Source of the DNA: an uncultured Muribaculaceae bacterium
GTDB lineage: Bacteria > Bacteroidota > Bacteroidia > Bacteroidales > Muribaculaceae
DNA: 64,000 bases
Assembly (NCBI GenBank): GCA_910584525.1
Contig: CAJUAT010000005.1
Location: 8,541-72,540 of the forward strand
Reading direction: 5' to 3'
Each line of letters opens with the position of its first letter. Positions within the stretch are counted from its first letter, which is position 1. The position numbers and the translations under genes are program-made. The notes below the pieces were generated by a model. It saw only the letters and a list, made by a program, of their open reading frames with translations, was not told where the DNA came from and made no database searches. Below are positions 38,875 to 47,031 of this stretch, one piece after another.

Positions 38875-40314
38875 TCAGAGTTTGATGAGGCCTGTGGCAT
38901 AGGCGGCGACGGATGCTGCCGAAAGGAGGGCCAGCAGGATGCATACGGTCAGTTCGCCGGCCGTGAAGTAATGCTTCCACGATGATGCCCTGCTGAGCAC
39001 GATGCCATAGTACCTGTTTTTCTCCTTGCCGGCAGTGATATAAAATCCGGTGCCGGCGAGATAGAACACCGATGTGGCCATAAGAGTAGGTCCCGCGGAA
39101 TAGAGCATCCATACGCAGGATATGGAGCAAATGATAGCCACCGGCAACGACTTGCGGAGCCCGTGGGCGTTGGCAATCCCTAATTTTATGAGATAGAGGG
39201 CAGAGAAGAGATAGCATGGAAGCACCATCATGCCTGTAATCTGGAGGGCTGCCATATACACATCGTCGCTCATGGCCACGATTATCAGGAACACCGACAT
39301 GGCAACGCTCGACACGCGGAGGCCGAAAGCGGGCATGTCATGGCTGTTGAGCTTCTTGAAACGCTTGGGGAATATGCCCGTATTCGCCGCCTCCATAGGC
39401 ACCTGCGCGCATACCATGGTCCATGACACCCATGAGCCGGCCACCGACAGTATCACCGTGACGATTACCGTCCAGTATGCCCAAGGGCCGCAGCATTCAC
39501 GCAGCAGATAGGCCACCGACGGGTCCTCGAGATTACTCAGCTGCATCCTGTCGAGTATGCCGAAGCTCAGCACCGACACAAGGGCATAAAGGATCCAGGC
39601 CGTACCGAAACCAATTACTCCGGCTCTGCTGACATCGCGGGGCTTGCGCGCTCGCGCCGACATCATGACCGCCCCCTCGATGCCTATGAAGCACCACAGC
39701 GTCACCAGCATCGTATCGCGAACCTGCGTAGTAAGGTCGCCGAAGCCGGCGAATCCGGGCCATGACTCCCCGGCCACCGGTAGCCGGAACCATATCGACA
39801 GCAATATGATGATCAGCAATATCGGCACTATCTTCAGCACCGTCATGATGTTGTTGAGCTGCCGGGCCGTCTTCAACCCTCCCGACACCAGGAAGTACAT
39901 CCCCCATATGAACGCGAGGCCGAAGAGCACCATCTTCCAGTCGTGGTGCAGCAAGGATGGAAAGAAAGAGCCGAAAGCGTCGTTGAGCATCACGGCATAA
40001 GCCACATTGGCGAAGCATACGCACAGCCAGTAGCCCCAGGCCATCAGAAAACCGGCATAACGGCCGAAGCCGGCACGCGCGTATTCATAGATGCCTGCGT
40101 TAAGTTCAGGACATTTCAGACTCAGCTGACGGAAAGTATATACCAGCGAGAGCATTGCGGCGGCCGTGATACCCCAGGCCACCATGCTCGCGGCAAGACC
40201 GGAACTCGACGCTATGTTCTGCGGTATGTTGAAGATACCGGAACCTACCATCATGCTGAAAACCATGGCACTGAGCCCACCCAATCCTAATTTGCGGACA
40301 GGTCCTCCGGTCAT
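38875..40314 (-). CDS. APC-family amino acid permease/antiporter
   Basis: 479 residues, about 12-13 membrane helices. The APC signature region is at the N-terminus (GLSAMVFSMMVGSGIFNIPQNIA), with FIGIEGAVMMSARARKPRDVSRAG in TM6 and its loop. The pattern is closest to the basic amino acid/polyamine antiporter (ArcD-like) branch; the exact substrate is not determinable. Its ATG overlaps the stop of the ECF sigma gene (ATGA), an unusual coupling of a transporter to a sigma factor. Confidence 0.85.
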   Translation of the reverse strand: MTGGPVRKLGLGGLSAMVFSMMVGSGIFNIPQNIASSSGLAASMVAWGITAAAMLSLVYTFRQLSLKCPELNAGIYEYARAGFGRYAGFLMAWGYWLCVCFANVAYAVMLNDAFGSFFPSLLHHDWKMVLFGLAFIWGMYFLVSGGLKTARQLNNIMTVLKIVPILLIIILLSIWFRLPVAGESWPGFAGFGDLTTQVRDTMLVTLWCFIGIEGAVMMSARARKPRDVSRAGVIGFGTAWILYALVSVLSFGILDRMQLSNLEDPSVAYLLRECCGPWAYWTVIVTVILSVAGSWVSWTMVCAQVPMEAANTGIFPKRFKKLNSHDMPAFGLRVSSVAMSVFLIIVAMSDDVYMAALQITGMMVLPCYLFSALYLIKLGIANAHGLRKSLPVAIICSISCVWMLYSAGPTLMATSVFYLAGTGFYITAGKEKNRYYGIVLSRASSWKHYFTAGELTVCILLALLSAASVAAYATGLIKL

Positions 40315-40877
40315 AGTTCTTCGGCTTCTATGGCGGCGGTGATCTTCTTCAGGGCATGGTGATACGAGGCTTTCAGGGCGCCTACCGACGTGCCTAACAC
40401 TGCCGACATGTCATCATACTTCATCTCATCGTAATACCGCATGTTGAACACCAGACGTTGCTTCTCGGGGAGCGCCATGATGGCTTTCTGCAGCTTCTTC
40501 TGCAGCTCGTCGCCGTCGAAATAGGGGTCGCTCTCCAAAGTGGACATAAGGTAGTCGTCCTCGCCGTCGCCCATGATATTGCGGCGCTGTCGCTCCTTGT
40601 TCAGAAAATTTATCGATTCGTTGACGGCTATCTTATAGAGCCATGTCGAGAGCTTCGCGTCGCCACGGAAATTGTGCAGATTGCTCCATGCCTTCATGAA
40701 GCTCTGCTGCAAAAGGTCGTTGGCATCGTCATGACTGTAAACCATCTTGCGGATAAGCCAATAGAGTTTCTCTCCGTACATTTCCATCAACGTACGGAAC
40801 GCCTCGTTGGCGGTAGCCGGGTCTTGCAGCCGCTCCACCAACGCCTTCTCATCTATGGGCGCATTATATCCCTTCAC
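40311..40877 (-). CDS. ECF-type RNA polymerase sigma factor
   Basis: 188 residues from GTG 40877. The longer frame opening with TTG at 40928 is rejected because that codon lies inside the predicted -7 box. Region 2 is clear (YWLIRKMVYSHDDANDLLQQSFMKAWSNLHNFRGDAKLSTWLYKIAVNESINFLNK), and region 4 follows (ALPEKQRLVFNMRYYDEMKYDDMSAVLGTSVGALKASYHHALKK, a helix-turn-helix). It directs polymerase to a stress or envelope regulon. The start remains uncertain: no ATG occurs before residue 48 of the longer frame. Confidence 0.9.
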   Translation of the reverse strand: MKGYNAPIDEKALVERLQDPATANEAFRTLMEMYGEKLYWLIRKMVYSHDDANDLLQQSFMKAWSNLHNFRGDAKLSTWLYKIAVNESINFLNKERQRRNIMGDGEDDYLMSTLESDPYFDGDELQKKLQKAIMALPEKQRLVFNMRYYDEMKYDDMSAVLGTSVGALKASYHHALKKITAAIEAEEL

Positions 40878-40925
40878 TTCGTATGCCTTGACTTTTAAGC
40901 CGTCGAAACGACTTCTTTTAAGGTT

Positions 40926-40957
40926 CAAAATTAAGCAAATAATTCAAGTTGCGCAAA
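40926..40957 (-). promoter_or_regulatory. promoter of the ECF sigma operon
   Basis: On the minus strand TTTG (40957-40954), 20 nt, TAATTTTG (40933-40926), an exact consensus of the housekeeping type. It therefore probably gives basal expression independent of the ECF factor itself. Confidence 0.7.
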
Positions 40958-40973
40958 CGAAATGCGGTAAGCC

Positions 40974-40996
40974 GCCTCGGGAAAGGCTGGCGAGGC
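40974..40996 (-). terminator. weak hairpin after the small barrel gene
   Basis: A 6-bp GC-rich stem (GCCTCG with CGAGGC) and an 11-nt loop lie just beyond the stop at 41005. There is no T-run, so termination may be partial, with read-through into the sigma gene. Confidence 0.35.
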
Positions 40997-41004
40997 CATG
41001 ATTT

Positions 41005-41667
41005 TCACCATTCGAAACTTACGTTGGCACCCAGACCGTTGAGCACTACCGACGACTGATAGCCCGACCAGTAGTCGGAGGTGATCAGCCGGTAATGCAC
41101 GCCGATATTGAGGGCCTGCTTGGCATTGGCCGGGTTCACCGGGATTCGCACACCTATGGATGGTTGCAGGTAGAAATAGGCGGTGTTGGTGAGATAGCCG
41201 TCGCGTATCTTCACATAATCGTCGGTACATAGGAAAGCGGCTCCCACCTTCAGGTCGGCGAAGAAGGAGGGTTTCTTCCAGCTGCCCGCCTTGAAGCGGA
41301 AATCGGTGAATATAGGAATCATCACCGCCCTGGAGGTATACGACTGGCGGTTCCAGTCGGGGCCGTTCCACCCGGCGTCCCATCCGGGACCTACCTGCGA
41401 CCAGAACACATCCACACCCAGACCGGCTCCCATGTATAACCAGTCGGTCAGCTGATATCCCTGCGATGTGGTGAATGTGACGGAGTTGGTACGATAGCGC
41501 CCTACCCCCTGTGTATAATCCACCTCTACATTGCCTCGGTAGCTCTTCGACCCCGACACCGCCGGCATCAACACGTTGGCTATACCATTGGCTATATCCG
41601 AATACTGTGCCCGGACACCCATACAGGCTGCCAGCGAACATATGATAAGTATTATTCTTCTTCTCAT
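41005..41667 (-). CDS. small outer-membrane beta-barrel protein
   Basis: 220 residues from ATG 41667 (MRRRIILIICSLAACMGVRA, a signal peptide); a 29-residue upstream extension in the same frame has no signal-like character and is rejected. The mature protein has alternating strands with many Gly, Tyr and Trp residues (YQLTDWLYMGAGLGVDVFW, SWKKPSFFADLKVGAAF, TNTAYFYLQPSIGVRIPV) and ends VNGLGANVSFEW-like, with a terminal aromatic residue as in barrel insertion signals. It resembles 8-stranded PorT/OmpW-like barrels of Bacteroidetes. The function is unknown. Confidence 0.8.
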   Translation of the reverse strand: MRRRIILIICSLAACMGVRAQYSDIANGIANVLMPAVSGSKSYRGNVEVDYTQGVGRYRTNSVTFTTSQGYQLTDWLYMGAGLGVDVFWSQVGPGWDAGWNGPDWNRQSYTSRAVMIPIFTDFRFKAGSWKKPSFFADLKVGAAFLCTDDYVKIRDGYLTNTAYFYLQPSIGVRIPVNPANAKQALNIGVHYRLITSDYWSGYQSSVVLNGLGANVSFEW

Positions 41668-42002
41668 AACAGTCACTTTACCGATATAACAAACAACAAA
41701 CCGGAAATGATGAATGGCGAGGTGGGGTATATATACGAAAGAAGCCGGTTTCACAACCAGCTGCTTTCAGGTGTTTTTCATAATACTTTTTCGAACTAAC
41801 CTAACATCATGAAACGATTTCTTATACCTCTATAACGCAGCATCTCGGAAAATGTTCTGAAAAAAGCCGAGAATCTTCAAAAAAATTTTTTATCGGCATG
41901 AAAACAGGCTGTGTCGGGGGTGCCGGCACAGCCTGTTTTTATAGGTTTGGGATGCTTAAGAAACTGTTTTAAGACTCTGTTCCCTAAGCAAGCTCCTTTG
42001 AA
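41668..42002. other. gene-free spacer
   Basis: It holds the leader of the small barrel gene and, at 41901-41939, the terminator of the lipoprotein gene to the right. No consensus promoter for the barrel gene was found: TTTG motifs occur near 41700, but no TAnnTTTG at the right distance. Confidence 0.5.
41901..41939. terminator. bidirectional terminator-type hairpin
   Basis: A perfect 13-bp stem (AAAACAGGCTGTG with CACAGCCTGTTTT) and a 13-nt loop. The stem ends in T-runs on both strands, so it can stop transcription in either direction. It serves the lipoprotein gene ending at 42003. Confidence 0.8.
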
Positions 42003-44723
42003 TTATTTGACCTGGTAGGGGAAAGAGTAAGTCACGCCATCCAAGGTTATGGAAGCGGCAGGGTCGAGAGTGAGCAGCGAATGTCCGTTGCCGATGGTGA
42101 AGCCACCCGTTGTACGGTTCATATAGGCGCCATTGACGATAAGCTGCGACGCGCCGGCTCTGCATATGGAGTTGGAAGCGTTGCTGCCATCGTAATAGTA
42201 ACCGCCGTTTACAGTCACCTTGCAATATTTGGAGTAAGATGTTGTTGCTCCTGTGCAGAGAGGATGACCAGTGCTTGTACTGGTCTTTATGAAGTAGCCG
42301 CCATTAACTGTGCCGTCCACATTTCCTTCGAAACGAACGCAGCTTGTACCCATGAATGTACCACCGTTGATAACTGCCTTATGACGCACACTTTGGGATC
42401 CTCCAAATATATTCAGCGCATAGTTGTTGTGGGTTATGACTGTGCCACCATTGATTTCGGCATGCTTGGATTCAGTCTCATTAGCCCAGTTCAATGTCAA
42501 CGCATCCGAATTATTGGCTGTATTCTCGACAGTGCCGCCATTCATTATGAAATGGCCGTTAGTGTTGACGGCGTTTGAGTGTTGTGCAGATGTAGAACGG
42601 ATTGTACCATCATTCACAACGATGGTGGAATTCGGGTCTCCGCAAATGGTGAATCCGTCAGATGTCACTACACCGTCCTGACCGTCGATTGTCAGCTTGA
42701 CGCCGTTGCCAACCCTAAGAGCACCGCCTGGAATTGTTACTGTATAGTTGCCGAGGTCAATCACGGTATTCTCTGTCAGTGTGATGCTTCCCGACGGGAT
42801 GGTTATATCGCCGCCTATCACGATACTTCCACCTTTCTGCAGTTCCGTGACCAAGGTTTCAACGTCTGTCACCGTCTCGGGATATACCACCCTAACTCCT
42901 GAGGCATTGTTGTTGCTATAGGTCATGTAGCTGGCGTTCTTTTCACCAGTCACCTCGCCAATCAACGAGCCGGCAGCGATGCCATTGTAATTGTGCGTGA
43001 GAATCTGCGTCACTACTCCGCCCTGTACAAAGTTGTTATCAACAACTTTTCTGGAGCTCTCATATCCAAAGTTGATAAGGCCGAACATACCTCCTACATG
43101 ACGATAGCCTGTGATTTCGACATTGGAGGCTCTGTTGTTTCGGAGATAATAACCGCCTTCGCACGACATTCCGCAAATGGCGCCCGCTTTGTCGGCATTG
43201 TCCCATTCGGTGCCAAGATTCTGGAAGGATGATTCGATTTTTATGTTCTCCACATTACATCCTTCGATATTGCCATAAGCTCGACCGGCTATGCCGCCCG
43301 ACCAGCGGTACGACTTTATGTCGGCGTTGCGCACGGTCACATTCTTCACAATGCCGTTGGGGAAGATGTCACCCACTACCACGGCTGTACCGTTGTTCGT
43401 GCCGTTGGCGGCAACACCAAGCGAATTTACCGTTGCTCCGTCTATCGTAAACTCGCGGATTTCAGGAAGCGGCCGCGCATTGGAACCGAAATATCCGAAG
43501 AGACCGAGACCGGTGTTGTCCTTTCCGCTCACGAGTTTGAGATTGGATATGGTATGTCCGTCGCCGTCGAATGTGCCGGCAAATATGATACTGCTGTTGC
43601 CTATCGGAGTCCAGGGACGGTTGTTGAGGTCAAGATCGGCAGCCAGTTTCACGGTCTTGCCGGCCATGTTGTCGCCGTCGTTGACAAGCTTGGCGATACC
43701 GGCAAGCTCTGCGGGCGTGGTGATGGTGTAAACACCGTCAACCTCCGTAGGCAGCGTCACATCGCCGAGCCATATATTTTCGCCGCCAACATACTGCTTG
43801 TCGAGCGATATCTTCCAGTTGGTAGGATCGGTCAGAAGAGAGCCGTAGATATTGGTACGGTAATTTCTCTGCACCGGCGCATTGGGAATCTCCACCGACT
43901 GCATCGGGGTTGTGGCAGATTTGCTGTTTGCTACATTAAACGTCACATCGACAAGAGTCTGGGTCTTGGGAACAAGCACGTAAAGCGTGGACGCATACTC
44001 ATATCCCGTAATAGGGAATGTGCCCATATTATTTGCTCCACTTTTGTATACTCTCTTGTAGGGAAGGTTTATCTCCACCTCTTCCTCGACATCACCTGTT
44101 ATGAGGTTAAGCTTGCTATAGGCTTTTGTGGATATTGATGTGTATATAGTGCTATATACATGCTGCACGGCATCGGCCTTGAGGTCGTTGCTGCCGATGT
44201 TAATCTGAGCGGTGGGACGGGTGAGAGTCACAGTCTCCTGTGTGCTGCTGCCGCCTTCATAACCGTTTACCACGGCATGGAAGAAGTCGTTATTGGCGCA
44301 GTAATCCGACATGCCGGAACCGCCGTTCATATTGGAATAGTCTACGGTCAAGGTATGAGCCTCCCAATCCGGACTCAACAATCCAATATTCTTCTCATTT
44401 GAATTCTTGGCGAAGAATACTATGTCGTAGGTCTTGCCGGGGACGAGCTTCAGCTCTATGGCTGCACTGTTGTCGGTAACAGTGGCTTTGTCCTCGATCA
44501 GCAGATTCCCGCTTTCGTCATACACGCCATAATCGACTTTTGTAACCTTGAGTACATAGTCGGAGGCGGCACGAGTGCCGGGCTTTGCCTCCAGGTTCAC
44601 GCTGAACGATACCGTTCCGTCGCCTTTGGGATTGTCGGGAGTGAGGTCATCGCTGCACGATACCATCGTCCCTCCCAACAGACACGCACAAAGCGCGCCT
44701 GCCATTATTTTTCTTATATACAT
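42003..44723 (-). CDS. DUF6562/fimbrillin-like lipoprotein with beta-helix C-terminus
   Basis: 906 residues. Lipoprotein signal peptide (ACLLGGTMVSC, lipobox Cys23). Residues of about 35-310 form a domain shared with the next gene: it has YDIVFFAKNS, VTLTRPTAQINIGSNDL, a YVLVPKTQ strand and the marker APVQRNYRTNIYGSLLT. This pattern belongs to the Bacteroidetes DUF6562/Mfa-type group (the name is my recollection, not a search). After about residue 330 come repeated short strands with Asn and Gly ladders (GGTVENTANNSDALTLN, KAVINGGTFMGTSCVRFEG, KVTVNGGYYYDGS) typical of right-handed parallel beta-helices. It is likely surface exposed. It is 18 bp downstream of its paralogue. Confidence 0.8.
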   Translation of the reverse strand: MYIRKIMAGALCACLLGGTMVSCSDDLTPDNPKGDGTVSFSVNLEAKPGTRAASDYVLKVTKVDYGVYDESGNLLIEDKATVTDNSAAIELKLVPGKTYDIVFFAKNSNEKNIGLLSPDWEAHTLTVDYSNMNGGSGMSDYCANNDFFHAVVNGYEGGSSTQETVTLTRPTAQINIGSNDLKADAVQHVYSTIYTSISTKAYSKLNLITGDVEEEVEINLPYKRVYKSGANNMGTFPITGYEYASTLYVLVPKTQTLVDVTFNVANSKSATTPMQSVEIPNAPVQRNYRTNIYGSLLTDPTNWKISLDKQYVGGENIWLGDVTLPTEVDGVYTITTPAELAGIAKLVNDGDNMAGKTVKLAADLDLNNRPWTPIGNSSIIFAGTFDGDGHTISNLKLVSGKDNTGLGLFGYFGSNARPLPEIREFTIDGATVNSLGVAANGTNNGTAVVVGDIFPNGIVKNVTVRNADIKSYRWSGGIAGRAYGNIEGCNVENIKIESSFQNLGTEWDNADKAGAICGMSCEGGYYLRNNRASNVEITGYRHVGGMFGLINFGYESSRKVVDNNFVQGGVVTQILTHNYNGIAAGSLIGEVTGEKNASYMTYSNNNASGVRVVYPETVTDVETLVTELQKGGSIVIGGDITIPSGSITLTENTVIDLGNYTVTIPGGALRVGNGVKLTIDGQDGVVTSDGFTICGDPNSTIVVNDGTIRSTSAQHSNAVNTNGHFIMNGGTVENTANNSDALTLNWANETESKHAEINGGTVITHNNYALNIFGGSQSVRHKAVINGGTFMGTSCVRFEGNVDGTVNGGYFIKTSTSTGHPLCTGATTSYSKYCKVTVNGGYYYDGSNASNSICRAGASQLIVNGAYMNRTTGGFTIGNGHSLLTLDPAASITLDGVTYSFPYQVK

Positions 44724-44741
44724 TGTGCTGTTGTTCTGTGG

Positions 44742-46724
44742 TTAGTTTTTAAAAGGATTTGCTGTATCGCTGCCTTCGGCAACCTTGACTCTTACAAGGC
44801 TGAATCCATGACCATTGCCGTTAAGCAAGGTGTTCTCCTTAACTGTCACCAAAGCCGCATCGGCATTCTCCGCTGCATTTACAATGAGTATGCCGCAGGG
44901 TTCTGTACCGTCAAAATTAATGCAACCATCCATATCCACAGTGTTGCCATTGACTGTGATATTGTTGCCGTTGGCTGAGTTCTTAATACGAATGCAGTTC
45001 TCCATTGAATGTACATTGTTGCCGGTCACTACGATATTACCGCTTACGGCATCTACCTTAATGGCATCCTTGCGGGTATCTGCCACCTTGTTGTCGGTAA
45101 CTGTCACGTTGGCTGTCGAACCTGCTCTCTGTACAATCTGGATGCCGCAATATCCGGGACGGTTGTTGATCTTGTTGCCAGTAACCACTACCTCACCCTC
45201 CACATCGTTGAGATAGAGTCCGTTGGCATATTCGTCAACATCATCGGCGAATGTCATGGTACAGTTCTTGACAGTCACATTCACGTTGTGTTCGCTGTTT
45301 GTGTTTCCGCCTGTAAGCTGCGTACCCACGGCCGGATGTTTCAAATTCTCGAACACACAGCCGTCTATCACGAGGTTCTCTACGCCGAAGCTGTACTGGT
45401 TGTTGAAACCGTAATCCTTGAAATGTACGCCCTGGAACGTCACGTTCTTCATCTTGGCGGGCTTTGCGAGAGTATTGTCGTAGAAGAAGCCGAAGTCGGG
45501 TGTACCCTCGCTGGATGTGGGGTCACCTATGATGGTGAGTCCGTCAATCTCTGCGCCGGCGGTGAAGCTGAACGAAGGATACTTCACATCCTTGGCCACG
45601 ATGATGGTCACGGGCTTGTCGGAGGCGCCGATGTTGAGCTTGCCAACCTCGCCGGAGATGGAGAGCGTCAGCGGCTGCTCAAGATTCGCAGGGATGGTGA
45701 TGGCCTCCGTCTTGCCGGTAACGGCTACGTAGCCTCCCTTGGCTATCGTCTCGTCGGAAGGAACGCCGGTGATGTTGCTGCTGCCGTCCCACTGGTCGTT
45801 GATGTTGATGTTCCAGTTGGACGACTTGGTGAGCAACGAGCCGAATATGTTGGTACGGAAATTGCGTTTCAGGGGAGCGTTGGGCACCTTTACGGCGCTG
45901 ACACTCGGCGACGCATTGCCGTTGAAGGCGCCGATCTGCAGGTCGCTTACCGACCCGTCGACAGGTACCAGTACATATGCCATGCCTACATATTTATAGG
46001 TGTCCTCCTTCACCGGGAATGTCTCGCCGTCGAATGCGGCGGCTTCCGTCAGGGGGAAGTTTACGGCCTTTGTCTCGCCTTCGGCCTCACCCGTCTTAAG
46101 GTTGAGGGTGGTGAAAGCGTCGAGGGTTACCTGGGTGAACACGCCGTCGGGATATGCCTTGTCGATGATGGCTACGCCGGTAAGGTCGTCGGTACCGAAG
46201 TTAACCTGTGCCACGGGACGCGTCAGCGTCACATTCTCCTCAGATGATGAGCCGCCTACATAGTCGTCAACGAAAAAGTAGAAGCAGTCGCCGTCGGCCA
46301 CTTTCTTCACGGTGCCAGCCTCGGTGGTGGTCTCTACCACGGCGTTCATCTTGGCATAGTCTATCGTCACCTTGCCCGTGTTTTCGTTGACGTCATAGAC
46401 GCCATTGTCTGGATAGGCAAAGAATACGATGTCGTAGGTACGGTCTTTGAGGAGCTTGAGCTCCACATTGGCCTGCTGGTTGTCGGCTACGGTGACATTC
46501 TCACGGGTAACCAACACTCCTTTGTCGTCATAAACGATACATGCAAGGTTCTTGGCCGAAGCGCCGTCGGCTATGGCTCTCGTCTGAGGTGCGTCAGCGA
46601 GGGTTGCGGAAAATACCACTCTCCCGTCCTGGTTTACATTGACAGGTTCATCGCTCTGGCAGGAGGTCATACCCGCTGCAAGAACTGTCGCAAAGGCTCC
46701 GCAATAAAGAAGTCTTTTTCTCAT
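44742..46724 (-). CDS. DUF6562/fimbrillin-like lipoprotein, paralogue of the next gene
   Basis: 660 residues, lipoprotein signal peptide (GAFATVLAAGMTSC, lipobox Cys22). The N-terminal domain parallels that of the 906-residue neighbour position by position: YDIVFFAYPDNG, VTLTRPVAQVNFGTDDL, YVLVPVDGSV and APLKRNFRTNIFGSLLT. The C-terminal part is again a beta-helix with NVTVKNCTMTF, GEVVVTGNKINNRPGYCGIQI, GNIVVTGNNVHSMENCIRI and NNITVNGNTVDMDGCI repeats. The pair looks like a gene duplication in which the beta-helix diverged in length. It is the first gene of a two-gene operon with a consensus promoter. Confidence 0.8.
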   Translation of the reverse strand: MRKRLLYCGAFATVLAAGMTSCQSDEPVNVNQDGRVVFSATLADAPQTRAIADGASAKNLACIVYDDKGVLVTRENVTVADNQQANVELKLLKDRTYDIVFFAYPDNGVYDVNENTGKVTIDYAKMNAVVETTTEAGTVKKVADGDCFYFFVDDYVGGSSSEENVTLTRPVAQVNFGTDDLTGVAIIDKAYPDGVFTQVTLDAFTTLNLKTGEAEGETKAVNFPLTEAAAFDGETFPVKEDTYKYVGMAYVLVPVDGSVSDLQIGAFNGNASPSVSAVKVPNAPLKRNFRTNIFGSLLTKSSNWNININDQWDGSSNITGVPSDETIAKGGYVAVTGKTEAITIPANLEQPLTLSISGEVGKLNIGASDKPVTIIVAKDVKYPSFSFTAGAEIDGLTIIGDPTSSEGTPDFGFFYDNTLAKPAKMKNVTFQGVHFKDYGFNNQYSFGVENLVIDGCVFENLKHPAVGTQLTGGNTNSEHNVNVTVKNCTMTFADDVDEYANGLYLNDVEGEVVVTGNKINNRPGYCGIQIVQRAGSTANVTVTDNKVADTRKDAIKVDAVSGNIVVTGNNVHSMENCIRIKNSANGNNITVNGNTVDMDGCINFDGTEPCGILIVNAAENADAALVTVKENTLLNGNGHGFSLVRVKVAEGSDTANPFKN

Positions 46725-46847
46725 TATGTTGCTTGTTTTATGTTGCTTTATTATGTCAGGTCGTAGATTCCGTTTTGTGCATTGTTCGGAAAGTACGTTA
46801 GGTTATCATCAGTTATTCCCGAAGAGGGTGTTATACTGCTGCAACTG

Positions 46848-46878
46848 CAAAGTTAATCATTAAAACGCAAACTCCAAA
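46848..46878 (-). promoter_or_regulatory. promoter of the DUF6562 lipoprotein pair
   Basis: On the minus strand TTTG (46878-46875), 19 nt, TAACTTTG (46855-46848). The predicted leader is about 120 nt. The rest of the 46725-47031 gap holds only the palindrome at 46948. Confidence 0.65.
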
Positions 46879-46947
46879 AAAAATATTTGATGTTTTCAAA
46901 AATATTCCGCTTCAAATACTTTTTCGGCGCGCAATTCGGCTGCGTCT

Positions 46948-47007
46948 TTTTGAATCACAGAAGTGAACCGGAACTGCACCGAGGGTTCACTTCTGTGATT
47001 CAAAAAA
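46948..47007. repeat. perfect 22-bp-arm palindrome (REP/MITE-like)
   Basis: 46948-46969 is the exact reverse complement of 46986-47007 (22 bp, TTTTTGAATCACAG...), with the 16-nt loop CGGAACTGCACCGAGG. The arms have T-runs at the outer 5' end and A-runs at the outer 3' end on both strands, the wrong order for a Rho-independent terminator. A diverged copy with the same loop core lies at 30656-30698. Confidence 0.75.
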
Positions 47008-47031
47008 ATCGATTCGGTTCTGTCGCTGACG

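Noticed and set aside
41810..41836. eight-codon frame MKRFLIPL on the plus strand as a leader peptide
   Set aside because: No downstream plus-strand gene exists for it to regulate, and no promoter or ribosome site is visible.
46948..47007. Rho-independent terminator for the AEC transporter gene
   Set aside because: The T-run precedes and the A-run follows the stem on both strands, the reverse of terminator order.
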